Notes: generated by a model from the sequence alone, not told the origin. Counted from the stretch's first letter, positions 1 to 7,723 are shown. The stretch: DNA of 23,394 nt from Planctomycetota bacterium (GCA_016872875.1 VGYW01000089.1:1-23394); one strand, 5' to 3'. Translations and numbers: made by a program.

Positions 1-3000
1 TGCGTCGCCTTCCGCACCCACACCCAGCCCTGGCCCGCCGCCTACTACGACGTGGCCGACGAACTCGGCCTCCTCATCATCCCCGAAGGCGCCGTGTGGA
101 ACGACGACGATGTCTACCGCGTCAACGACCCCGCCTTCTGGGACAACTACGCCGCCCACCTCACCGCGATGGTGGGCAGCCTGAAGAACCACCCCTCCGT
201 CGTCATGTGGAGCCTCGAAAACGAGTTCACCGGCGGCCGCGTGAACGACAACACGCCCTATCCCAAAGAACAGCTCATCCGACTCGGCAAGATCGTCAAG
301 CAGCTCGACCCCACGCGGCCCATCCTGTATGAATCGGACGGCGACCCCGGCGGCGTGGCCGACGTCATCGGCATCCACTACCCGCACGAGTATCCCGACT
401 ACACCTGCTGGCCGAACGAGGGCTATTGGCTCGACAAGCCGAGCCCCGGCAGCGGGGGCGGCGGCATCTTCCTCAACGGCGAAAAGCAGTTCCTCTGGAA
501 GCGCGACAAGCCGCTCTACATCGGCGAGTTCCTCTGGGTCCCCTCCAGCGACCCCGCGCCGCACACCATCTTCTTCGGCGACGACGCCTACCGCGACTAC
601 CACCACTACCGCAACCTCGCCAAGGCCGAATCGTGGAAGATGCAAATCCTCGCCTACCGCGTCCAGGGCGTCAGCGGCATCTGCCCCTGGACCGTCACCG
701 AGGGCGGCCCGCTCGACGAGACCAACGCCCTCTGGCGCGCCCACAAGTGGGCCTACCAGCCCATCGCCGCCTACTGCCTCGACTACGACACCCGCTTCTA
801 TGCCGGCGAGAAAGTGAACCGCCGCGTCGCCGTCTTCAACGACATCCTGGAGCCGTCCAAGCTCACTCTCGCCTGGACTCTGTCGCTCGACGGGAAGTCC
901 GTCGCTGAGGGGAGCGAGAAGGTTGACCTCGGCCCCGCTGGGCAACAGGTGTTGAACATCACCGTGCCCATGCCGAGTGTGGACGAGCGCACGCCGGCAC
1001 AGTGGCGTATCACCCTTGACCGCGATGGCCGCCGCGTCTTCGACGAGACCCACGACTACGCGGTCTTCCCGCGTCCAATCCTGGCCGATTTCAGGGGGCA
1101 TTTCGGTCTCTACGACCCAAATAGCTCCACGCGCAAGATCCTCGATTCCGTGCGCTTCACCACCCGCCCCGTCCAGGCGCTTGACAAGCTGCCCGCTGAT
1201 TTGGACGTGGTGATCATAGGAGCGGGTGCCTTCCCTGCTGAGAAGCAAGGCGGACCTGTCATCGGCCGCGTTGACCCTCGGCGCGCGGCATTGGCGGCGT
1301 TCCAGGAAAGAGGCGGGCACGTCCTCGTGCTGGAACAGCAGGGATACCCCGAGGGACTCTTCGGCATCCAGCTCACGCCTCAAAGCTCGACGATGGCCTT
1401 CCGGCAGTGGAAGATCAACTTCTCAGGCGATGGTCGGGATGCCGACCTCCTGTTCTGGCGCGGCGACCACCTTGTTAGCCAGAACTTGCCGCCGCGGCCA
1501 GCGGCGGGCGGCTGGTATCCCAACATCGTGTCAGGCTGCGGGACAGGGTTGGAGTGCGCGCCTTTGCTCTATCGCCATGTGGGCCGGGGTGGCCTCGTAC
1601 TCTCCCAACTCAAGTTGATCGAGAAGTTCCATTCCGAGCCCGCTGCCGCGTATGAGCTCGCCAAACTTCTCGAAGACTTGCAGCCTTCCCAGCCCGATGA
1701 CGACGACCCGCGCGACTTCCGGAGGGCCGCCGTGATTGGGGGTTCGAAAGAGTACCAAGCTCATCTCCGCAGCCTTGGCCTTCGCTTCGATGCCCTGCCA
1801 ACCGATGGCGATCTGGAGAAGTATTGGCTTCTCATCTGCCGTGGCGAGGTTGGTGATGCGGCGAGGCTCCGCCGCTATGTTGAGGATTGCCATATCTTGA
1901 TCCTGCACCGCATCTCACCGCAGGCGTTTGCCGCGGTAAAGAAGGAGTTCAACCTCGAACTGGACCTTCAGCCCTACTCAGGTATCGTCAGCAAGGCAGA
2001 GGGCAATCACCTGGAGTCGAGGTGGATCCTCCGCGAAGACCTCTACTGGCTGGGCGAGCATCGGGGGATCAGTTGGGCAGAGACGCCGCGGGCGGGGAAC
2101 ATGGCCGACTCCGTGCTCGGCCTCTCGCTCGACCCCGCGAAGGCGAAAAGCTATGAGGTCGAGGGCTGGGCGCTTCAGGGCGGAATCGTGGAGCGACGCG
2201 ACGGCAACGTGATCTTCGCCACGGTCGGCTCGGCCACGGGCGAGGTCGAGTTCCCGGAGGACGGCCTCTACGTCTTCGGCATCGTGGGACGCGGCACCCC
2301 CTGCCACGGCGATTATCCCATCGCGTCGGTCGCCGTGGATGGCCGCCCGGTCGGCGCGGTGTCGGTGGATTCGCCTCAGACCTGCACCCGCACGACGTTC
2401 GGCGAGGTGGCCAAGGGCCGCCACAAGGTCTCGGTCGCCTTCACCAACGACGCGAGTGACCCCGCGAAGGGCGAGGACCGCAATCTCTACGTGGACAAGC
2501 TCCTCATCGCCCGCCACGAGAAGAAGGGCGACCTGGTGTTCCTCACCACGCCGCCGGCCGTCGTCGCCAAGCGCATCGGCAAGGGCCTCGTGGTGATTGA
2601 CCAGCTTCGCTGGGACACGGAGGAGCGGAACGCGCGCAAGGCGGCCCGCTACGCCTCGACGCTTCTGGCGGCCCTCGGCGGCGATTTCGCCGACAGGCCG
2701 AGCTGGGCCATCGAGTGCGAGACCATGTCGCCGCAGCCCGACATGCCCTGGTTCAGCCGCCAAGGCTCCACTGCCAACTTCGGCTGCAACGGCTGGATCA
2801 AGACGCCGATCGAGGTGGCCGCGGCGGGACGCTACACGATGGAACTCATGGCCGGCGGCACGCCCTGCCAGGGCGTGTATCCCCACGTCGAAATCCGCAT
2901 TGACGGCAAGAAGGCGGGCGAGGTGCAGCTCACGAGCGGCGGGCTCCGCCCCTATCCCATCGCCATCGAGCTGCCCGCGGGCAAGCACGAGCTGGCGCTC

Positions 3001-3078
3001 GCGTTCACCAATGACTTGAATGTGGGGGGGGAGGACAGGAATCTGACTCTGGATAAGGTGGTTTTCTACAGAGAGTAG
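1..3078 (+). CDS. Glycoside hydrolase family 2-like protein with two CBM36/60-like modules (5' end outside window)
   Basis: The frame is open from base 1, and family-typical TIM-barrel sequence (FRTHTQPWPAAYYDVADELG) precedes the first possible start at 52. The gene therefore begins outside the window. Seen: HPSVVMWSLENEF carries the Asn-Glu pair of clan GH-A, with the acid/base Glu at codon 223-225. PLYIGEF carries the likely nucleophile Glu at 526-528. A beta-sandwich follows (about 800-1080), then a Rossmann/GATase-like part (VVIIGAGAF, about 1200-1400). Two related C-terminal modules (about 2149-2510 and 2701-3075) both show GTPC.G.YP, an AFTNDxx motif and EDRNLxxDK, resembling calcium-dependent xylan-binding CBM36/CBM60. 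Inferred role: hydrolysis of a plant or algal polysaccharide or its oligosaccharides. Substrate is not determinable, and export cannot be judged without the N-terminus. It ends just before a heptad hairpin and leads a co-directional run of sugar genes. It could also be classed with other clan-A families. Confidence 0.85.
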   Translation, partial: CVAFRTHTQPWPAAYYDVADELGLLIIPEGAVWNDDDVYRVNDPAFWDNYAAHLTAMVGSLKNHPSVVMWSLENEFTGGRVNDNTPYPKEQLIRLGKIVKQLDPTRPILYESDGDPGGVADVIGIHYPHEYPDYTCWPNEGYWLDKPSPGSGGGGIFLNGEKQFLWKRDKPLYIGEFLWVPSSDPAPHTIFFGDDAYRDYHHYRNLAKAESWKMQILAYRVQGVSGICPWTVTEGGPLDETNALWRAHKWAYQPIAAYCLDYDTRFYAGEKVNRRVAVFNDILEPSKLTLAWTLSLDGKSVAEGSEKVDLGPAGQQVLNITVPMPSVDERTPAQWRITLDRDGRRVFDETHDYAVFPRPILADFRGHFGLYDPNSSTRKILDSVRFTTRPVQALDKLPADLDVVIIGAGAFPAEKQGGPVIGRVDPRRAALAAFQERGGHVLVLEQQGYPEGLFGIQLTPQSSTMAFRQWKINFSGDGRDADLLFWRGDHLVSQNLPPRPAAGGWYPNIVSGCGTGLECAPLLYRHVGRGGLVLSQLKLIEKFHSEPAAAYELAKLLEDLQPSQPDDDDPRDFRRAAVIGGSKEYQAHLRSLGLRFDALPTDGDLEKYWLLICRGEVGDAARLRRYVEDCHILILHRISPQAFAAVKKEFNLELDLQPYSGIVSKAEGNHLESRWILREDLYWLGEHRGISWAETPRAGNMADSVLGLSLDPAKAKSYEVEGWALQGGIVERRDGNVIFATVGSATGEVEFPEDGLYVFGIVGRGTPCHGDYPIASVAVDGRPVGAVSVDSPQTCTRTTFGEVAKGRHKVSVAFTNDASDPAKGEDRNLYVDKLLIARHEKKGDLVFLTTPPAVVAKRIGKGLVVIDQLRWDTEERNARKAARYASTLLAALGGDFADRPSWAIECETMSPQPDMPWFSRQGSTANFGCNGWIKTPIEVAAAGRYTMELMAGGTPCQGVYPHVEIRIDGKKAGEVQLTSGGLRPYPIAIELPAGKHELALAFTNDLNVGGEDRNLTLDKVVFYRE

Positions 3079-3086
3079 AGGGTTGC

Positions 3087-3171
3087 CCGGACGCGTGACG
3101 CGTGACGCGTGACAAGAGGAAGAGGCGCGTTCTCTCTTGTTCTGATCACGCGTCACGCGTCACGCGTCCGG
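3087..3171. repeat. TGACGCG heptad inverted repeat, copy 1
   Basis: Perfect 26-bp arms (3087-3112 and 3146-3171) are built of TGACGCG heptads and enclose a 33-nt loop. The loop has its own short stem, CAAGAG (3113-3118) pairing with CTCTTG (3134-3139). The element sits 8 bases after the GH2 stop and 29 bases before the tktN start. RNA from either strand would fold into a very stable hairpin. No U-tract follows, so a terminator role is inference. Confidence 0.9.
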
Positions 3172-3200
3172 TGCTAACCATCTCGCAAGGGAACGGCAGA

Positions 3201-4046
3201 ATGATCAGCCAAGACCAACTCGTTGTCCTCTCCCTTCGCGCCAGAGAAATCCGCCTCACCCTCCTTCGCATGATGGGTGCCGGCAAAGCTCATCACTTCG
3301 GCGGCTCGCTGTCGTGCGTCGAGATTCTCACGGCGCTCTACTTCTACAAGATGCACTACGAGGCAGGCGAGCCGGGGCACGACGACCGCGACCGGCTGAT
3401 TCTGTCGAAAGGCCACGCCGTGCCCACGCAATACGCCTGCCTCGCGGCGCTCGGCGTGCTGAAGCCCGAAGAAGTCCCTTCGCTCAAGACCCTCGGCTCG
3501 CGGCTCCAGGGCCACCCCGACGTGCGGAAGACGCCCGGCCTCGAGGCCCCCACCGGCTCGCTGGGTCAGGGCCTCTCGTTCGCCAACGGCCTGGCCCTCG
3601 CCGCGCGGCTCGACGGGGCGGCGCACCGCATCTACGTCCTCCTCGGCGACGGCGAGCTTGACGAAGGCCAAGTGTGGGAGGCCGCGATGACTTCGGCTCA
3701 TTACCGCCTCGACAATCTCACGGCCATCGTTGACCGCAACGGCCTCCAGGCCCAGGGCGCGACCGAGGCGATGAAGCGCCTCGACCCCATCGTGGGCAAG
3801 TGGGCGGCTTTCGGCTGGAATGTCCTTCAGTGCAACGGCCACGACCTGAGCGCCCTCTGCGCCGCCCTCGACGAAGCGACCGCTGTCCGCGGCCGGCCCA
3901 GCGTCCTCATCGCCCGCACGGTGAAGGGCAAGGGCGTGTCATTCCTCGAAGGACGCTACCAATATCACAACGCCGCGCTGAGCGCCGACGAGGTGGCGCG
4001 GGCCTTGGGGGAACTGGGGCAACAGAGCATGGAACACACGGACTGA
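3201..4046 (+). CDS. Transketolase, N-terminal subunit
   Basis: This is the thiamine-diphosphate-binding half of a split transketolase, 281 residues, the usual length for this subunit. Transketolase moves two-carbon ketol units between sugar phosphates in the non-oxidative pentose phosphate pathway, in the cytoplasm. Seen: LSKGHAVPTQYACLAALG, the GSLGQGLSFANGLALAARL segment, and the ThDP/metal motif GDGELDEGQVWEAAM ending in VDRNG. The start is ATG 3201 with AAGGGA (3187-3192) upstream; the frame is open further left, but that part is heptad-repeat DNA. The stop TGA (4044-4046) lies inside the left arm of a 10-nt-period inverted repeat. The partner subunit follows after 79 bases. Identification is secure. 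Confidence 0.95.
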   Translation: MISQDQLVVLSLRAREIRLTLLRMMGAGKAHHFGGSLSCVEILTALYFYKMHYEAGEPGHDDRDRLILSKGHAVPTQYACLAALGVLKPEEVPSLKTLGSRLQGHPDVRKTPGLEAPTGSLGQGLSFANGLALAARLDGAAHRIYVLLGDGELDEGQVWEAAMTSAHYRLDNLTAIVDRNGLQAQGATEAMKRLDPIVGKWAAFGWNVLQCNGHDLSALCAALDEATAVRGRPSVLIARTVKGKGVSFLEGRYQYHNAALSADEVARALGELGQQSMEHTD

Positions 4047-4102
4047 CACGGACGAACACGAACACCCTGCCCTTGTCCGTGCCTGTCCGTGTCAGTCCGT
4101 GT
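4036..4102. repeat. Inverted repeat with 10-nt period between the transketolase subunits
   Basis: The 18-bp arms ACACGGACTGACACGGAC (4036-4053) and their exact complement (4085-4102) flank a 31-nt loop. Units of the type ACACGGACTG / ACACGGACGA repeat every 10 bases in each arm. The left arm contains the tktN stop codon, and the right arm ends 14 bases before the tktC ribosome-binding site (GGAG, 4117-4120). The hairpin could modulate the ratio of the two subunits; that is inference. Confidence 0.85.
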
Positions 4103-4125
4103 CGTCCTGCGATACTGGAGTCACT

Positions 4126-5091
4126 ATGAGTGTCACCGCAAAGGAAGCCACCCGCGACGCCTACGGTCGCGCTCTGGCGCGCCTCGGAGGTGTCGAGCCG
4201 CGCATCGTGGTGCTCGACGCCGACCTTTTCCGCTCGACCCGCACGAGTCTCTTCGCCGAGCGGTTCCCCGACCGCTTTTTCGAGATGGGCATCGCCGAGC
4301 AGGACATGGTGAGCACGGCGGCGGGCCTGGCGATGGCGGGCAAGATCGCCTTCGCCAACAGCTTCGCAGTGTTCATCACGGGGCGGGCATTTGATCAGGT
4401 GCGCCAGCAGGTGGCGCTCCCCGCCCTCAACGTGCGCCTGTGCGGCTCCAGCGCCGGCCTCACCCTGGGCGCCGACGGCGCGACGCACCAGAGCGTGGTG
4501 GACGTTGCCCTGATGCGCAGCCTGCCGAACATGACGGTCATTGTGCCCTGCGACGGGTCGGAGACCGAACGGGTGGTCGAGGCATCGCTGAAGCACCAAG
4601 GCCCGATTTACCTGCGCCTGAGCCGCTACGAAACCCCAGCGTGGACCAGCGGCATCCGCGATTTCGCCATCGGCAAGGCCATTTGCCTCCGCGAGGGCCG
4701 CGACATCACGATTGCGGCGTGCGGCGTCATCATGGGCGAGGCCCTCGCCGCCGCCGACCTGCTGGCGGAGAAGGGCATTTCCGCTGAGGTCCTCGATGTC
4801 CACACGATCAAGCCCCTCGACACCGACACCATCCTCGCCTCTGCCGCGAAGACCGGCCGCGTGCTGACCATCGAGGAGCACAGCATCATCGGCGGACTCG
4901 GCAGCGCCGTGTGCGAGGCCATCGCCGAACGCGCCGACCGCCATGTCCCAGTCCGCCGCCTCGGCATCCGCGACACCTTTGGCGAATCGGGCACGGCCGA
5001 TGAGTTGCTCGAGGTGCATGGACTCACGGCGCCACACATTGCCAGAGAGGCAGAGAGCTTGCTAAGGGCCGGGTCGGTTCCTGACGCGTGA
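4126..5091 (+). CDS. Transketolase, C-terminal subunit
   Basis: This is the pyrimidine-binding plus C-terminal domain half of a split transketolase, 321 residues. It pairs with the N subunit just upstream to form the active enzyme. Seen: VLDADLFRST, then RFFEMGIAEQDMVSTAAGLAMAG, which holds the conserved Glu that activates ThDP (GIAEQ), and later AADLLAEKGISAEVLDVHTIKPLD of the C-terminal domain. ATG 4126 is chosen over GTG 4099 because GGAG (4117-4120) sits 5 bases upstream and because the extension is repeat DNA. The stop TGA (5089-5091) is formed by the first heptads of the next TGACGCG element, so the last codons (CCT GAC GCG) come from repeat sequence. Split transketolases are common in anaerobes and PVC bacteria. 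Confidence 0.95.
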   Translation: MSVTAKEATRDAYGRALARLGGVEPRIVVLDADLFRSTRTSLFAERFPDRFFEMGIAEQDMVSTAAGLAMAGKIAFANSFAVFITGRAFDQVRQQVALPALNVRLCGSSAGLTLGADGATHQSVVDVALMRSLPNMTVIVPCDGSETERVVEASLKHQGPIYLRLSRYETPAWTSGIRDFAIGKAICLREGRDITIAACGVIMGEALAAADLLAEKGISAEVLDVHTIKPLDTDTILASAAKTGRVLTIEEHSIIGGLGSAVCEAIAERADRHVPVRRLGIRDTFGESGTADELLEVHGLTAPHIAREAESLLRAGSVPDA

Positions 5092-5163
5092 CGCGTGACG
5101 CGTGATCAGACAAGAGCGGCATGGTTTTCTCTTTCCTGTCACGCGTCACGCGTCACGCGTCAG
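5081..5163. repeat. TGACGCG heptad inverted repeat, copy 2
   Basis: Perfect 25-bp arms (5081-5105 and 5139-5163) enclose a loop of exactly 33 nt, the same loop length as copy 1. The loop again begins near a CAAGAG motif. The left arm supplies the stop codon of the transketolase C subunit. The right arm ends 17 bases before the AAGGAGG ribosome-binding site of the dehydrogenase. Confidence 0.9.
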
Positions 5164-5193
5164 GCATCCGGCTTTCCTCAAAGGAGGAGCCTG

Positions 5194-6318
5194 GTGAAAG
5201 CGCTTGTCTATTATGGCCCGCGCGACCTGCGCATTGAGGAGCGCCCCGATCCGCCGCTCGGCCCGCGGGACGTGCGCCTCGCGGTGCGGGCCTGCGGCAT
5301 CTGCGGCTCGGAGCTGCACGCCGTCCTCGAGGCGCAGGAACGCCGCAGGCCGGGCATCGTGATGGGCCACGAGTTCGCGGGCGAGGTCATCGAGGTCGGG
5401 ACGCAGGCGAGCCGCGTCCGCGTGGGGGACCGCGTGGCCGTCCAGCCCCTCACTCATTGCGGGGCGTGCGAGCTGTGCCGCGGCGGGCGGCCGAACGCCT
5501 GCCCGAACCGCACGCTCTACGGCATGACCTGGGGCATGCCGGGCGGCTACGCCGAGCGCGCCGTGGTTACAGAGGACCGCTGCTTTCCAATCGCGGACGG
5601 TGTGCCCTTCGAGCTCGCCATCCTCGGCGAGCCGCTCGCCGTGGCCCTTCACGCCCTGGGCCGAGGGCCAGTTCCTGCGCAAGTGCCACAGGCGGTGGTG
5701 GCACAGGCGTCCCGCCTGTGGCCGACACAGGCCAGAGGCCTGTGCCACCAAGAGAAGGGCGCGGCTGCGCAGCATTCCGGGGCAGGGACTATCGCCGTCA
5801 TCGGCACTGGCACGGTGGGGCTCCTCACCCTGGTCGCCCTCTCCACCCTCAAGCCCCAGCGGGTGTTCGCCGCGGACAAGGTGGCGTGGAAGCTCGACCT
5901 CGCGCGCTCCCTCGGCGCGACCACGTTCCTGGCCGGCCGCGACGACATCCGGGCCGCCGTCCGCGAAGCCACCGGCGGCAAGGGGGTTGACTGGGCCATC
6001 GAGGCCGTGGGGTTCGAGGAGACTGTGGCCCTTGCGCTCGACCTGACGCGCCCGGCGGGACACCTGACGCTCATCGGCAACGCCGAGCCGCACATCGGCA
6101 TCAGCCTCCACGCAATCGTCCAGGGCGAGCGGACGCTCATGGGCTCCTACGGCTACACGGACGCCGATTTCCGCCGAGGCCTGGAGCTGGTCGCGGAGGG
6201 CCGCGTGCCCGCGAGCCTCCTCGCCGAGCGCCGCGTGAGCCTTGAGTCTGCTCCCGCCGACCTCGTGGCCCTCGCCACCGGCGAGTGGTCCTGCATCAAA
6301 GCCCTGCTTACGCCTTGA
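5194..6318 (+). CDS. Zinc-dependent medium-chain alcohol/polyol dehydrogenase
   Basis: An NAD(P)-dependent dehydrogenase of 374 residues from the sorbitol / galactitol-phosphate / threonine dehydrogenase group. Seen: catalytic zinc ligand Cys37 (ACGICGSE), GHE at 58-60, structural-zinc cysteines 89, 92, 95 and 103, and the Rossmann motif VIGTGTVGLLTL. GTG 5194 is chosen because AAGGAGG (5181-5187) sits 6 bases upstream; an earlier in-frame start lies in repeat DNA. Oddity: about 35 extra residues (roughly 161-199) separate the catalytic domain from the Rossmann motif, and they are encoded by a palindromic repeat (5697-5749) and its flanks. The frame is kept. Placement after the transketolase pair suggests oxidation of a sugar, sugar phosphate or polyol; the substrate is unknown. 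Confidence 0.9.
   Translation: MKALVYYGPRDLRIEERPDPPLGPRDVRLAVRACGICGSELHAVLEAQERRRPGIVMGHEFAGEVIEVGTQASRVRVGDRVAVQPLTHCGACELCRGGRPNACPNRTLYGMTWGMPGGYAERAVVTEDRCFPIADGVPFELAILGEPLAVALHALGRGPVPAQVPQAVVAQASRLWPTQARGLCHQEKGAAAQHSGAGTIAVIGTGTVGLLTLVALSTLKPQRVFAADKVAWKLDLARSLGATTFLAGRDDIRAAVREATGGKGVDWAIEAVGFEETVALALDLTRPAGHLTLIGNAEPHIGISLHAIVQGERTLMGSYGYTDADFRRGLELVAEGRVPASLLAERRVSLESAPADLVALATGEWSCIKALLTP
5697..5749. repeat. Palindromic repeat element inside the dehydrogenase gene
   Basis: Outer arms GGTGGCACAGGC (5697-5708) and GCCTGTGCCACC (5738-5749) enclose two back-to-back mini-hairpins: 5702-5720 (CACAGGC/GCCTGTG) and 5726-5744 (CACAGGC/GCCTGTG). Positions 5697-5720 occur again, identical over 24 bases, on the opposite strand at 16286-16309. 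The element is read in-frame as part of the dehydrogenase. Confidence 0.85.
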
Positions 6319-6336
6319 GGCCAACGCAGTCGCTTC

Positions 6337-6364
6337 TTGACTCATTGGAGGTTGAGAGTAGAAT
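6337..6364 (+). promoter_or_regulatory. Candidate sigma-70-type promoter for the antitoxin gene
   Basis: TTGACT (6337-6342) and TAGAAT (6359-6364) are separated by 16 bases, each one mismatch from the housekeeping consensus. The implied transcript start near 6371 lies about 28 bases before the antitoxin ATG and includes its AGGAGG. By eye only. Confidence 0.45.
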
Positions 6365-6398
6365 AGCGTTAGGAAAGCCCGACACCAGGAGGCTAACT

Positions 6399-6638
6399 AT
6401 GGGCAAGACAGAGATGGCCGTGATGGATGATGCTCTCTCGCTCCCCGTGGAGGCGAGGGTGCGGCTAGTTGACAAGCTTCTGCGAAGCCTGAACTCGCCT
6501 CCGCAAGAAGAGGTGGAGGAAGCCTGGGCCAAGGAGGTGGAGCGCCGCATCGCGGAGGATGAACGCGGAGAGGTCAAGATGATCCCGGGTCATAAGGTCA
6601 TTGCGAAGCTTCGCAGGAAGTACCGCAGATTAGGGTGA
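6399..6638 (+). CDS. Addiction-module component antitoxin-like protein, without a toxin
   Basis: A 79-residue protein of the addiction-module component family (PF09720-like). It shows the family outline: LPVEARVRLVDKLLRSLN, then the EEAWAKEVERRIAEDERGEV helix, then IPGHKVIAKLRRKYRR at the C-terminus. Family members usually neutralise a RelE/ParE-type ribonuclease or gyrase toxin encoded directly downstream. Here no such toxin follows; a fragment of a DUF2283 gene starts 4 bases after the stop. ATG 6399 is chosen because AGGAGG (6387-6392) is 6 bases upstream. A promoter-like pair precedes it. It is either an orphan antitoxin (remnant or anti-addiction) or regulates something elsewhere. Family assignment is fairly good; function is inferred. 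Confidence 0.75.
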   Translation: MGKTEMAVMDDALSLPVEARVRLVDKLLRSLNSPPQEEVEEAWAKEVERRIAEDERGEVKMIPGHKVIAKLRRKYRRLG

Positions 6639-6641
6639 GCG

Positions 6642-6716
6642 ATGGTGACCATCGAGCATGCGAAGCAACAGACCGATGTGGGGGAGTTCTCATACCAACT
6701 GGCGGGCGCGATGTGA
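6642..6716 (+). pseudogene. 3' remnant of a DUF2283 gene (24 codons)
   Basis: Codons from ATG 6642 to TGA 6714-6716 read VTIEHAKQQTDVGEFSYQLA, matching the C-terminus of the intact DUF2283 gene at 8025-8225 almost residue for residue. Twenty bases (GCGAAGCAACAGACCGATGT) are identical in the two copies, and most other differences are third-position and silent. Only the tail is present; the N-terminal two-thirds is missing and the antitoxin gene abuts instead. It looks like the scar of a deletion or recombination, though a translated 24-residue peptide is possible. Confidence 0.65.
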
Positions 6717-7723
6717 CGATAGCCGGCGGGGATGCCCAACCAAGCCGCGGAGGACTCTGGAAGAACAGGCGACTTAGGCTCTTGATCGCGGCCGCTGCTC
6801 TGGTGGTGGGTGTGGACGTCGCGCTGGAGCTCTGGGGATGCGGCGCGGTGGCGGGGCTGCTGCGCGCGCTGCGCAAGCCTGGCCCTACGGCGCCTTGTCG
6901 GACCACAGCCGAGCTCGCGGCGTTCTTCGAGGCCCACGGCGTCAGGGTTGCCGTGCGGGACGCCGGGGGCGACCGGACCCTTCTGGTGGTGGGGGACATC
7001 CATAACCTCTCCCGACGGCGGGAGGTCATCCGCGAGTTCTTCGACAAGCTTGAGGGGCGAGTGAGGATTGACAGGGTTTTCATGGAGGGCGTGTACGCCA
7101 CGGGCGCTCCCGACCCTCACGTGGCCTATTGGCTGGACGTGGAGCGCATCAGGCGCGACAGGCCACTGACCCAGGCGGAGCAGGAGGCCCTTGCCGACAA
7201 GCTGAGAAACGAGGACCAGTCGGGCTACTACAGGCTCAGCAGAGAGTGTCCCGTCATCGGCCTCGAGGACCCCGAGAGCGCAGCCAAGGCATTCGCGCTC
7301 TCGCGCCTGGTCACGCACGTGGAAATGCTCTACCGCGGCGGCGCGCTCGACAAGGCAATCGAGGGCGTGGTGAACCGCTACGCGAAGCAGGCGGGCTCGC
7401 CCGACTTCCCCGTGCGCGACTACCCACCGCAGATGAGCGAGGAGGAGCACAAGCGCCTCGTCGAGCAGGCGAAGGGCCTTCACGCCCGGTTGACCCTCGC
7501 GGCGCGGAACCGGCAGTTCGCAGGCGTGATTGACGCCGCGCTCCGTCCCTCAGAGACAGGGGTCCTCATCGTCGGCCGGGCGCACGTGGGGCCGCGCGAT
7601 GCCCAGAATGCCCGCGGCTCGCTCCTCGACGCCCTGGCGGAGAAGCGGATCAGCACCGCATATCTGGACATCCTCGCGGCCCGCTCGTTCGCCAGGAGGG
7701 CGGGGGCCGCGGAGCCTCGGTAG
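6713..7723 (+). CDS. Membrane-anchored TraB/ChaN-like domain protein
   Basis: About 336 residues. A basic stretch (KNRRLR) is followed by one hydrophobic segment (LLIAAAALVVGVDVALEL, residues about 23-42), suggesting a membrane-anchored protein with the rest outside the cytoplasm. The soluble domain shows LLVVGDIHNL, DRVFMEGVYA, CPVIGLEDPE and, near the end, VLIVGRAHVG. This spacing of GxxH-type motifs resembles the TraB/Tiki/ChaN superfamily (proposed metalloproteases or haem-binding proteins). The assignment is from motif pattern only. The start is uncertain: GTG 6713 (overlapping the remnant's ATGTGA) is preferred because the alternative GTG 6635 would translate the DUF2283 scar in another frame. 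Neither has a strong ribosome-binding site. Substrate and role are unknown. Confidence 0.5.
   Translation: MTIAGGDAQPSRGGLWKNRRLRLLIAAAALVVGVDVALELWGCGAVAGLLRALRKPGPTAPCRTTAELAAFFEAHGVRVAVRDAGGDRTLLVVGDIHNLSRRREVIREFFDKLEGRVRIDRVFMEGVYATGAPDPHVAYWLDVERIRRDRPLTQAEQEALADKLRNEDQSGYYRLSRECPVIGLEDPESAAKAFALSRLVTHVEMLYRGGALDKAIEGVVNRYAKQAGSPDFPVRDYPPQMSEEEHKRLVEQAKGLHARLTLAARNRQFAGVIDAALRPSETGVLIVGRAHVGPRDAQNARGSLLDALAEKRISTAYLDILAARSFARRAGAAEPR

Noticed and set aside
52..54. GTG at 52 as the true start of the GH2-like gene
   Set aside because: The frame is open to base 1 and the preceding residues are typical of the GH2 barrel, so the start lies outside the window.
1978..3156. 392-codon open frame antisense to the GH2-like gene
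   Set aside because: Same GC-driven shadow effect; its start lies inside the heptad repeat.
3087..3171. Heptad hairpin as a classical rho-independent terminator
   Set aside because: No T-run follows either arm, so termination is possible but not supported by the standard signature.
6635..6712. Earlier GTG start for the TraB/ChaN-like gene
   Set aside because: The extra codons are the DUF2283 scar read in another frame and show no relation to the family; kept only as an alternative.
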